Of a stretch of DNA of 64,000 bases, positions 57,033 to 64,000 are shown piece by piece. The DNA is from Shinella granuli (lineage in GTDB: Bacteria; Pseudomonadota; Alphaproteobacteria; Rhizobiales; Rhizobiaceae). Numbering within the stretch: position 1 is the first letter of the stretch; every line of letters begins with the position of its first letter. Under the pieces are notes generated by a model. That model ran no database searches and was not told where the DNA came from. It was given only the letters and a program-made list of their open reading frames with translations. The translations under genes were made by a program, and so were the position numbers. The stretch lies in the NCBI RefSeq assembly GCF_004341885.1, contig NZ_SLVX01000002.1, positions 124,001 through 188,000 on the forward strand, given 5' to 3'.

Positions 57033-58271
57033 TTACTCGGCCGGGCAGGCCGGCGCTGCCGCGCGCTCGGTCTTTTCGAGCGTCAGCGAAACGAGGAAGA
57101 CGCCGAAGCCGACGACCGCGGTCGCCGCCCCCACGAAGCCCATCGCGCCGTAGCCGTAGCCGGCGCTGATCGCCATGCCGCCGAACAGCGCGCCGAGCGC
57201 ATTGGCGACGTTGAAGGCGGAGTGGTTGAGCGCGGCGGCAAGCGTCTGCGCATCGCCGGCGACATCCATCAGCCGCGTCTGCAGCGCCGGGCCGACGACG
57301 AAGCTGCAGCCGATGAGGAAGCAGCAGATGCCGAGCAGGACCGGGTTCTCCGCCGTCAGCGACAGGCTGACCAGCACGAAGAAATAGAGCACCAGCGACC
57401 AGCCGATGGTGCGCATCAGCGAAAGGTCGGCCAGCTTGGCGCCGAAGATGTTGCCGACGATCATGCCGCAGCCGAAGATCGCCATGATGACCGGTACCAT
57501 GCCGACATTCAGCCCCGCGACCTCGGTGACGATCGGCGAGATGTAGGAGAAGACCGCGAACATGCCGCAGAAGCCGCTGGCGGCGATGCCGAGCGTCAGC
57601 CAGACCTGCTTGCGCTTCAGCGCACCGAGCTCGGTGAGCGCGTTGATGCCCTTCGGCGCCTTGTCGCGCGGCAGGAAGATGGCGATGAGCGCGACGGTCA
57701 GCAGGCCGGTGATGCCGACGGCGACGAACATGAACTGCCAGTCGAACAATTGGCCGAAGAAGGCGGCGAGCGGCGTGCCGATCAGCGTGGCGACGGTAAG
57801 CCCCAGCATGACCTTGCCGACCGCCTGCGTGCGCCTGTTGACCGGCACCATGGAGGCGGCGACGAGCGCGGCGACGCCGAAATAGGCGCCGTGGGGCAGG
57901 CCGGAGAGGAAGCGGAAGAGGATGAAGCTCTCGAAGGTGGGCGCGATGGCGCTGGCAAGGTTGCCGGCGGCAAACAGGCCCATCAGCACCAGCAGAAGAT
58001 CGCGCCTGCGGAACCGCGCGCCGATGACGGCGATGACCGGGGCGCCGACCACGACGCCGAAGGCATAGGCGCTGATGACATAGCCGGCCTCGGCCGTCGT
58101 CACGCCGAAGGTGGTGCCGACATCCGGCAGGAGGCCCATGATGGCGAATTCGCCGGTGCCGATGCCGAAGCTGCCGACGGCGAGCGCCAGGATGATGAGG
58201 GTGACGGTGAGCGCCGAAAGCGGCGGCTGCCCGGAGGAGAGGGCGGCATGGGGCAAGGCATGTTCGGACAC
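57033..58271 (-). CDS. MFS transporter, DHA1 family (AraJ-like)
   Basis: A 412-residue major facilitator with 12 helices. The signature GSFGIGTGEFAIMGLLPDVGTT near the start and FLSGLPHGAYFGVAALVAASMVP are typical of the drug:H+ antiporter-1 group containing AraJ and related sugar or drug exporters. The middle loop carries LPRDKAPKG. The start is GTG at 58271. The C-terminal tail is short and acidic (EKTERAAAPACPAE). Substrate unknown. A terminator follows on the minus strand. Confidence 0.87.
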   Translation of the reverse strand: MSEHALPHAALSSGQPPLSALTVTLIILALAVGSFGIGTGEFAIMGLLPDVGTTFGVTTAEAGYVISAYAFGVVVGAPVIAVIGARFRRRDLLLVLMGLFAAGNLASAIAPTFESFILFRFLSGLPHGAYFGVAALVAASMVPVNRRTQAVGKVMLGLTVATLIGTPLAAFFGQLFDWQFMFVAVGITGLLTVALIAIFLPRDKAPKGINALTELGALKRKQVWLTLGIAASGFCGMFAVFSYISPIVTEVAGLNVGMVPVIMAIFGCGMIVGNIFGAKLADLSLMRTIGWSLVLYFFVLVSLSLTAENPVLLGICCFLIGCSFVVGPALQTRLMDVAGDAQTLAAALNHSAFNVANALGALFGGMAISAGYGYGAMGFVGAATAVVGFGVFLVSLTLEKTERAAAPACPAE

Positions 58272-58626
58272 GGGATGGCTCCGCAGGGATTGCCCAGGCG
58301 CGACGAACCGGCGACAGACCCGGCACGGGCGGCCACTCCTCCTGGCTGCTGATGCGGTATGGTCCGGCCGGAAAGGCCACGATGGGGAAGGTACAGTCCG
58401 GCCGGCAAGCGTACTCCCGACGCAGGCGACCGGGCGGCACTATATCAGAGCCGGCCGCGCTGCCTACTACGATTTTTAACCCGTCCCCCATTTGGCCATG
58501 GGGCGGTATGCTCACGAATTATTGCGCCATGTTTCACGCTCGCCCGCTAATCGCCGCTTTCTCGCTTAATCTAATGGATCGATCATCACCCTTCAGGCGT
58601 TCTCGGCCAAGACGCGGAGTATGCGA
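58272..58626. other. Divergent region between the MFS and diacylglycerol-kinase genes
   Basis: It holds no supportable gene. A hairpin CCCCCAT/ATGGGG near 58485-58504 and the AT-rich stretch 58471-58480 are the only marked features. A minus-strand TATAGT near 58441 could be a -10 element for the MFS gene. Confidence 0.4.
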
Positions 58627-59565
58627 ATGAGAGTACAGGCGATATTCAACAGGGACGGGGGGACGTTCCGCACCACCGACATGGAGGCCTATGCCCGCCA
58701 CGCGGAGAAGGTCTTCTACGAGGCGGGGCACCACCTCGACTGCGATATCGTGGAGGGGGCCGATATCGAGATGGCGCTGCGCCGCTGTTCGGAGCGCACG
58801 GATCTCGATGCGATGCTGGCGGGCGGCGGCGACGGCACGGTTTCGGCCGCGGCCGGCCTTGCCTGGCAGAGCAAGATGCCGCTCGGCATCATTCCCGCGG
58901 GCACGATGAACCTTTTCGCGCGCTCGCTGAACATCCCGCTCGACATCTGGCAGGCGATCGACGCGCTGGCGGACGGCGACATCGCGGCGGCCGACATCGG
59001 CACGGCGGACGACCGGGCCTTCGTGCACCAGTTCTCCGCCGGCCTGCATGCCCGCATGGTGCGCCTGCGCAACGCCATGACCTACCGCTCGCGCCTGGGC
59101 AAGATCGCCGCCAACACCCGCGCTGCCGTCGGCGTCATCCTCGATCCGCCGGAATTCGAGGTGGAGTTCAATGTCGACGGCGTCGAGGAGCATCGAAAGG
59201 TCTCCGCCATCAATGTCTCGAACAACCGTTTCGGCGAGAACGGCCTGCTCTATGCCGACGACCTCACCGGCGGCCATCTCGGCTTCTACACGACGAAGCC
59301 GCTGAAGCCGGCGGGCGTGGCGAAACTCGCCTTCGACATCCTGCGCGGAAAACTGCGGGAAAATGCCGACGTCACCGAGATGACCGGCACGGAGGTCGAC
59401 CTGCATTTCCCGAGGGTCGACCGGGCGATCAACTGCGTCATCGACGGCGAACTCTTGCCGATGGACCGCGACGTCTCGATCCGGCTGCATCCGGGCGAAT
59501 TGAAGGTGATGGTGCCGAAGGTGCAGGCGAAGACCATGGCGACGGCGGAGACGGCGGCGGCTTGA
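58627..59565 (+). CDS. Diacylglycerol kinase-like lipid kinase
   Basis: A 312-residue protein of the diacylglycerol/sphingosine kinase-like family. The catalytic motif GGGDGTVSAAAGL is preceded by LDAMLAG, with IIPAGTMNLFARSLNIP as the conserved second motif and GTADDRAFVHQFSAGL in the second domain. The last segment is the beta-sandwich, with RVDRAINCVIDGELLP. It probably phosphorylates a membrane lipid at the inner membrane face; the substrate is not known. ATG 58621 and 58627 are both possible; the SD GGAG spacing favours 58627. Confidence 0.85.
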   Translation: MRVQAIFNRDGGTFRTTDMEAYARHAEKVFYEAGHHLDCDIVEGADIEMALRRCSERTDLDAMLAGGGDGTVSAAAGLAWQSKMPLGIIPAGTMNLFARSLNIPLDIWQAIDALADGDIAAADIGTADDRAFVHQFSAGLHARMVRLRNAMTYRSRLGKIAANTRAAVGVILDPPEFEVEFNVDGVEEHRKVSAINVSNNRFGENGLLYADDLTGGHLGFYTTKPLKPAGVAKLAFDILRGKLRENADVTEMTGTEVDLHFPRVDRAINCVIDGELLPMDRDVSIRLHPGELKVMVPKVQAKTMATAETAAA

Positions 59566-59582
59566 GGGTTGGCGTCTAGGGT

Positions 59583-59725
59583 TGCCCCTCACCCTAACCC
59601 TCTCCCCGCAAGCGGGGAGAGGGGACGTGCCCCGCGAGCGGATATTGTTTGAGGAAAACGGCGCGGCATATCCCCTTCTCCCCGCTTGCGGGGAGAAGGT
59701 GGCCGGCAGGCCGGATGAGGGGCGG
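59583..59725. repeat. RIME-type composite palindromic element, copy 9
   Basis: Palindromic cores CCTCTCCCCGC/GCGGGGAGAGG near 59599-59622 and CCTTCTCCCCGC/GCGGGGAGAAGG near 59674-59700, with outer arms beginning GCCCCTCACCCTAACC and ending GGATGAGGGGC. It lies between two convergent genes. Confidence 0.88.
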
Positions 59726-59733
59726 GCGGTGCC

Positions 59734-61092
59734 CTAAATCCGCGGCAGATAGGTCTGGTAGTCGAAATCCGAGACCGTGCGCAGGTAGGTGATCGCCTCC
59801 TTGCGCTTCGTATCGCCGTAAAGCTTCTGGTACTCCGCGCCGAACGCATCCTTGATGAAGGGCGAGGCCGAAAATTCTTCCACGGCCGTCAGGAAGTCGT
59901 GCGTCAGGCGCTTGGCGTCCGGCGCGTCCTTGCCGGGCTCCGTCACCGGACCCGGATCGAGATCCTCATCGAGGCCGAGCAGGATGCCGCCGAGGATCGC
60001 CGTCAAGAGCAGGTAGGGATTGACGTCGGCACCCGCCACGCGATGCTCGACGCGCGCCGCCGGGCCGTCCTTGTCCGGAATGCGGATGGCGGTGCCGCGA
60101 TGGCCAAAGCCCCAGGTGAGATCGACCGGTGCGAAGGAGCCGGGCTGGAAGCGGCGGTAGGAATTGGCGAAGGGCGCGAAGACGAGCTGCGCGTCGCGCA
60201 TCGTCTGCAGCATGCCGGCTGAGACCGATTTCAGCTTCGTCGGCTCGCCGCCCCTGGCGTCGAGGATGTTCCTGCCGTCCCGGTCGATGACGCTGCAATG
60301 CACATGCAGGCCCGAGCCCGCCTGGTCCGCATAGGGTTTCGCCATGCAGGTGGATTTGAGGCCGAAGCGGCGCGCGGCCTGCTCGGCGATGCGCTTCAGG
60401 TAGATGCAGTCGTCCGCCGCGGCGAGCGCGTCCGGCCGGTGCAGGAGGTTGATCTCGAACTGGCCGGGGCCGAATTCCGCCGTGGTTGCGTCCGCCGGCA
60501 GGTCCATCGCCTTCGCCCAGGCACGCACCGTCTGGAGATAGTCGTCGAGCGCATCGGTCGCGCGCATGTCGTAGAGCTGGAAACCGTTCGGCTGGTCGCG
60601 ATACATCAGCGCCGCCGGCGGGCGCGGCTTGCCGGTCACGCGAAAATCGTCCTCCACCACGTAGAATTCCAGCTCCGTCGCGACGACGGGTGTCAAGCCC
60701 CTGTCTTCGAACCGCTTCAGCATGCGCGCAAGGATGGCGCGCGGGTCCATGAAGGAGGCGGTGCCGTCGAATTCGTGCATGGTGGCGAGCACCTGGCGGG
60801 AGCCTTCCGGCGCCCAGGGCATGGCGGTCAGCGAGCGGCGGTCGGGAATGCACACGCCATCCGGGTCGCCGACGGAAAGGGACAGGCCCGTGATGTCGTC
60901 ATTGTCGTCGCCCCAGATGTCGAGCGACTGGGTGGAGGAGGGCAGGCGCACCGAACCGTCCCAGATCTTCTTCTCGCCTTCCGGCGGAACCTGCTTGCCG
61001 CGCAGGTCGCCATTCATGCCGACGAGGAGGATTTCGATACGGGGCGGGGTATTGGCGGGCGGCGAACCGGCTGCCTTGGTGTCGTTTGTCAT
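59734..61092 (-). CDS. Glutamine synthetase-like ligase (PuuA/GlnA-related)
   Basis: A 452-residue glutamine synthetase family enzyme. The first part has ILLVGMNGDLRGKQVPP and GDPDGVCIPDRRSL; the catalytic core has EFYVVEDDF, EFGPGQFEINLLHRPDALAAADD, GSGLHVHCSVIDRDGRN with the metal-binding Glu and His, then RIPDKDGPAARVEHRVAGADVNPYL. Size and motifs fit the gamma-glutamylpolyamine synthetase (PuuA) group better than true GlnA. It is divergent from the aminotransferase gene with 147 bp between them. Start ATG 61092 begins the family-typical sequence; an in-frame extension upstream reads nothing known. Confidence 0.88.
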   Translation of the reverse strand: MTNDTKAAGSPPANTPPRIEILLVGMNGDLRGKQVPPEGEKKIWDGSVRLPSSTQSLDIWGDDNDDITGLSLSVGDPDGVCIPDRRSLTAMPWAPEGSRQVLATMHEFDGTASFMDPRAILARMLKRFEDRGLTPVVATELEFYVVEDDFRVTGKPRPPAALMYRDQPNGFQLYDMRATDALDDYLQTVRAWAKAMDLPADATTAEFGPGQFEINLLHRPDALAAADDCIYLKRIAEQAARRFGLKSTCMAKPYADQAGSGLHVHCSVIDRDGRNILDARGGEPTKLKSVSAGMLQTMRDAQLVFAPFANSYRRFQPGSFAPVDLTWGFGHRGTAIRIPDKDGPAARVEHRVAGADVNPYLLLTAILGGILLGLDEDLDPGPVTEPGKDAPDAKRLTHDFLTAVEEFSASPFIKDAFGAEYQKLYGDTKRKEAITYLRTVSDFDYQTYLPRI

Positions 61093-61239
61093 GGTGCCTG
61101 CTTCGGTTTGGCGGGAGGCATGGACAAGAAATTTGCTTTCGCTCGATCTCTTGCCAAATGCCTGTTGTATGGGCATTTTCGTAACCCATTCTGTCCCGCC
61201 GTTCAATAAGGCGGGATCTACCCCCAAGGATGTAGTCAA

Positions 61240-62613
61240 ATGTCGAACAGCAGTGCAGCAGCCGTATCCAACCTCGGTGCCCTCGATGCCGCCCATCACC
61301 TTCATCCCTTCTCGGACATGAAGAAGCTGAACGCGACCGGCACGCGCATCATCGAGCGCGGCGAGGGCTCGTACATCTTCGACAACCACGGCAAGCGCTA
61401 TCTCGACGGCTTCGCCGGCCTCTGGTGCGTGAACATAGGCTATGGCCGCAAGGAGATCGCCGAGGCCGTCGTGCGCCAGATGAACGAGCTGCCCTACTAC
61501 AACACCTTCTTCGGCACGACGACGCCGCCAGCCGTGCTGCTCGCGCAGAAGATCACGTCGCATGCCGGCCCGAACATCAACCGCGTCTTCTTCACCGGCT
61601 CCGGCTCGGAGGCCAACGACACCTGGTTCCGCATGGCCCGCGTCTACTGGGGCGCCATGGGCAAGCCGACCAAGAAGGCGATCATCGCCCGCAAGAACGG
61701 CTATCACGGCTCCACCGTCGCCGGCGCCTCGCTCGGCGGCATGAAGTGGATGCACGAGCAGGGGGATCTGCCGATCGCCGGCATCCACCACATCGACCAG
61801 CCCTTCTGGTATGCCGAGGGCGGTGACCTCTCGCCGGAAGAGTTCGGCCTGAAGATGGCCCGCCAGCTCGAAGAGAAGATCGACGAACTCGGCGAGGACA
61901 ATGTCGCCGCCTTCGTCGCCGAGCCGATCCAGGGCGCGGGCGGCGTCATCGTGCCGCCGGCCAGCTACTGGCCGGAGATCGCCCGCATCTGCAAGGCGCG
62001 CAACATCCTGCTCGTCGCCGACGAGGTGATCTGCGGCTTCGGCCGCACCGGCCACTGGTTCGGCCACCAGCATTTTGGCGTGGAGCCGGACCTCGCGCCG
62101 ATCGCCAAGGGCCTTTCGTCCGGCTACCTGCCGATCGGCGGCGTGATGGTCTCCGACCGCGTCGGCAATGTGCTGGTGGAAGAGGTCGGCGATTTCAACC
62201 ACGGCTTCACCTATTCCGGCCACCCCGTCTGCGCCGCCGCGGCGCTGGAGAACCTGCGCATCATCGAGGAGGAACAGCTCGTCGAGCGCGTGCACGACGA
62301 TATCGGACCCTATCTCGCCGCAGGCCTGAAATCGCTGGAAGACCTGCCGATCGTCGGCGAGGTCCAGCAGGTCGGCCTGATGGCCGCCGTCCAGCTCGCC
62401 GAGGACAAGGCGAGCCGCAAGCGCTTCGAGGACAAGGAAAAGGCCGGCGTCACCGTGCGCAACCATTGCCTGGAAAACGGCCTCGTCCTGCGCGCCACCG
62501 GCGACCGCATGCTCTTCTCCCCGCCGCTCGTCATCACCCATGCGGAGGTCGACCAGATGATCGACATCACGCGGAAGGGGCTGGAGCATGCGTGGAAAGT
62601 GATGACGGCCTGA
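61240..62613 (+). CDS. Class III (omega) aminotransferase, probably polyamine/GABA type
   Basis: A 457-residue PLP-dependent aminotransferase. It begins HHLHPFSDMKKLNATGTRII, the opening of the aspartate aminotransferase-family proteins used with putrescine and similar amines. FFTGSGSEANDTWFRMARVYW and KNGYHGSTVAGASLGGM are the cofactor-phosphate region, EPIQGAGGVIVPPASYW is the family core, and the Schiff-base Lys is in PIAKGLSSGYLPIGG (residue 290). PLP-binding Asp lies in VADEVICGFGRTG. Together with the divergent glutamine-synthetase-like gene it suggests polyamine or diamine catabolism. Confidence 0.9.
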   Translation: MSNSSAAAVSNLGALDAAHHLHPFSDMKKLNATGTRIIERGEGSYIFDNHGKRYLDGFAGLWCVNIGYGRKEIAEAVVRQMNELPYYNTFFGTTTPPAVLLAQKITSHAGPNINRVFFTGSGSEANDTWFRMARVYWGAMGKPTKKAIIARKNGYHGSTVAGASLGGMKWMHEQGDLPIAGIHHIDQPFWYAEGGDLSPEEFGLKMARQLEEKIDELGEDNVAAFVAEPIQGAGGVIVPPASYWPEIARICKARNILLVADEVICGFGRTGHWFGHQHFGVEPDLAPIAKGLSSGYLPIGGVMVSDRVGNVLVEEVGDFNHGFTYSGHPVCAAAALENLRIIEEEQLVERVHDDIGPYLAAGLKSLEDLPIVGEVQQVGLMAAVQLAEDKASRKRFEDKEKAGVTVRNHCLENGLVLRATGDRMLFSPPLVITHAEVDQMIDITRKGLEHAWKVMTA

Positions 62614-62619
62614 TTGGCC

Positions 62620-63009
62620 TTACGCGATCCGAAGGCCGAGATGCTCGGCCATCGGATCGAAATCCCTGTCGGCATGGAGCAGGCTGTGGCCGTGCTCCAT
62701 GCAATAGGTGCCGATGATGAGGTCGGCGGTCTTGCGGATGGTGATGCCCTTTGAACGGAGAAGGCGGAAATTCGCGGCGGCTTTGACTGCAATTTCTGGC
62801 GAAAGCATCGCGGCTTGCGCGAAGGCCGCCAACTCTTTCTGCAGGTAAGTCGCATGCTTATCGCTACGAGCGCCGCGCAGAACTTCCAATAAGACGATAT
62901 CGCCAACGATGATTTGTGCCGGGTTCGAAATTGCCCTGAGCCGCATGACCTCGGGCGTATCGCGGTCGTGGATCAGCGCGATCCAAACAGAACTATCGAC
63001 GGCGATCAT
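62620..63009 (-). CDS. vapC: VapC-type PIN-domain toxin
   Basis: A 129-residue PIN-domain ribonuclease, the toxin of a type II pair. Acidic active-site positions are visible: Asp5 in IAVDSSVWIAL, Glu in VLLEVLRGARS, Asp in RKTADLIIGTYC and Asp in LHADRDFDPMA. Length is normal. It begins inside the antitoxin gene (17-bp overlap), which keeps their translation coupled. It converges on the aminotransferase gene with a gap of 6 bp. The pair is probably acquired, but nothing marks a mobile boundary. Confidence 0.9.
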   Translation of the reverse strand: MIAVDSSVWIALIHDRDTPEVMRLRAISNPAQIIVGDIVLLEVLRGARSDKHATYLQKELAAFAQAAMLSPEIAVKAAANFRLLRSKGITIRKTADLIIGTYCMEHGHSLLHADRDFDPMAEHLGLRIA

Positions 63010-63232
63010 TCCGCAGCGTCTTGAAGCAATTCTTCGGATCGATATCCGTGCGCATCTCGTCGAGGTCGCCCTCCCAGCCCATGCCGCGAAGGTTTTCGAG
63101 AGCTTCGCGGCGCTGGCAATTTTGCACGAATTCACGAAGCGCCAGATCCACGATAGCCTTCTTCGTGGGAAGGCCGGTGAATTCTTTTGCTTTCGCAATC
63201 AAATCGTCATCGAGATCGATGTTCGTGCGCAT
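62993..63232 (-). CDS. vapB: VapB-type antitoxin
   Basis: A 79-residue antitoxin of the VapB type. The N-terminal ribbon-helix-helix is MRTNIDLDDDLIAKAKEFTG and LPTKKAIVDLALREFVQ, which should bind DNA at its own promoter. The C-terminal part (ALENLRGMGWEGDLDEMR) wraps the toxin. Start ATG 63232 was preferred to ATG 63265, because the family begins with MRTNI. It is followed by vapC, with a 17-bp overlap. Confidence 0.9.
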   Translation of the reverse strand: MRTNIDLDDDLIAKAKEFTGLPTKKAIVDLALREFVQNCQRREALENLRGMGWEGDLDEMRTDIDPKNCFKTLRNDRRR

Positions 63233-63294
63233 GGCGGCCTCGTGTGCATGAAGTAAGAAAATCATACACCAAAATGAGGCAGATCACAACGAAA

Positions 63295-64000
63295 TCACTG
63301 AAACGCCGTCTCGAAGAAGCTCCTCAGTTTGCGCGAATGCAGCTTCTCCGTCGGCATGCCTGCCAGCTTCTCCAGCGCCCGGATCCCGATGCGCAGATGC
63401 TGGTTCACCTGCGTCCTATAGAAGGCCGTCGCCATGCCCGGCAGCTTCAGCTCGCCATGCAGCGGCTTGTCGGAAACGCACAGCAGCGTGCCGTAGGGCA
63501 CGCGGAAGCGGAAGCCGTTGGCGGCGATGGTGGCCGATTCCATGTCGAGCGCGATGGCGCGGGACTGGGAGAGGCGTTTGACGGGGCCGCGCTGGTCGCG
63601 AAGCTCCCAGTTGCGGTTGTCGATGGTGGCGACGGTGCCGGTGCGCATGATGCGCTTGAGGTCGTAGCCTTCGAGGCCCGTCACCTCCTCGACGGCGCTT
63701 TCCAGCGCCACCTGCACTTCGGCCAGCGCCGGGATCGGCACCCAGACGGGCAGGTCGTCGTCGAGCACGTGGTCCTCGCGCACATAGGCGTGGGCCAGCA
63801 CGTAGTCGCCGAGCGTCTGGCTGTTCCTGAGGCCCGCGCAATGGCCGAGCATCAGCCAGGCGTGCGGGCGCAGCACGGCGATATGGTCGGTGATCGTCTT
63901 GGCATTGGAAGGGCCGACGCCGATATTGACCAGCGTGATGCCGCCATGGCCCTTCTTCTTGATGTGATAGGCCGGCATCTGCGGCAGGCGGGCGAGCGTC
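63295..64000 (-). CDS. amn: AMP nucleosidase, 5' end beyond the window
   Basis: The 3' part of a nucleosidase gene, 235 codons, continuing past the right edge. It shows TLVNIGVGPSNAKTITDHIAVLRP and WLMLGHCAGLRNSQTLGDYVLAHAYVRED, then SQSRAIALDMESATIAANGF and YGTLLCVSDKPLHGE, the catalytic core of AMP nucleosidases (Amn). These hydrolyse AMP to adenine and ribose 5-phosphate. ATG 63978 is only an internal Met, and the frame is open to the last base. It is the only gene cut at the right edge. Confidence 0.9.
   Translation of the reverse strand, partial: TLARLPQMPAYHIKKKGHGGITLVNIGVGPSNAKTITDHIAVLRPHAWLMLGHCAGLRNSQTLGDYVLAHAYVREDHVLDDDLPVWVPIPALAEVQVALESAVEEVTGLEGYDLKRIMRTGTVATIDNRNWELRDQRGPVKRLSQSRAIALDMESATIAANGFRFRVPYGTLLCVSDKPLHGELKLPGMATAFYRTQVNQHLRIGIRALEKLAGMPTEKLHSRKLRSFFETAFQ

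Overview
The window is high-GC DNA from an alphaproteobacterium of the order Hyphomicrobiales, most likely family Rhizobiaceae. The evidence is gene content and order. There is a feuN-feuP-feuQ regulatory set. A cytochrome c maturation operon (ccmI-E-F-H, the rhizobial cycHJKL) is followed by degP, a two-component pair, glnE and a PleC-like kinase, the order I recall from Sinorhizobium. Palindromic intergenic elements of the RIME type are abundant. I cannot name the species. I found no rRNA, tRNA or CRISPR array.

Layout: 1-3.7 kb holds a truncated DUF1214 gene, a class A penicillin-binding protein, a YcgN-like cysteine-cluster protein and an MmcQ/YjbR protein. 3.7-20.3 kb is a complete, colinear gene transfer agent (GTA) cluster on the + strand. 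It begins with a structured leader ending in a terminator and a candidate small terminase, then runs large terminase, GH19 endolysin, portal, protease, capsid, connectors, major tail protein, two tail chaperones, short tape measure, gp12-gp15 tail-tip proteins and a holin-like protein. There is no integrase, repressor or replication gene, which fits a GTA and not an ordinary prophage. Palindromic elements have entered many of its gene junctions and apparently two reading frames. 20.3-22.8 kb is feuNPQ. 23-27.7 kb is a lipoprotein and ccmIEFH. 27.9-37.2 kb is degP, a response regulator/kinase pair, glnE and the pleC-like kinase, whose promoter region carries four GANTC sites. 37.4-42.6 kb holds pepN, an EamA permease and an MFS permease.

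42.7-43.7 kb is the most unusual stretch. It contains two tandem copies of a roughly 225-bp unit. Each encodes a cationic 20-22 residue peptide behind a strong Shine-Dalgarno (SD) sequence, and the SD is exactly complementary over 13 nt to a segment about 115 nt downstream. The two peptides match position by position almost entirely by identity or conservative change, although their DNA has diverged. Two more very small genes with a good promoter follow. I regard the tandem unit as a candidate undescribed small-protein/riboregulator system.

43.9-64 kb is metabolic and accessory: a family 4 uracil-DNA glycosylase, an Hsp70-like protein, a catalytically atypical SDR, an FAD-linked dehydrogenase, ETF-ubiquinone oxidoreductase, a DUF3592 protein, a YkuD-type lipoprotein, a betaine-type ABC binding protein and permease without an adjacent ATPase, an EamA permease divergent from an Lrp/AsnC regulator, a DoxX protein, an MFS permease, a diacylglycerol-kinase-like protein, a divergent glutamine-synthetase-like/aminotransferase pair (probably polyamine use), VapBC and the 3' part of an AMP nucleosidase gene.

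Starts were chosen by family length, SD sequences and stop/start overlaps. All functions are assigned from sequence recognition alone; no database search was run.
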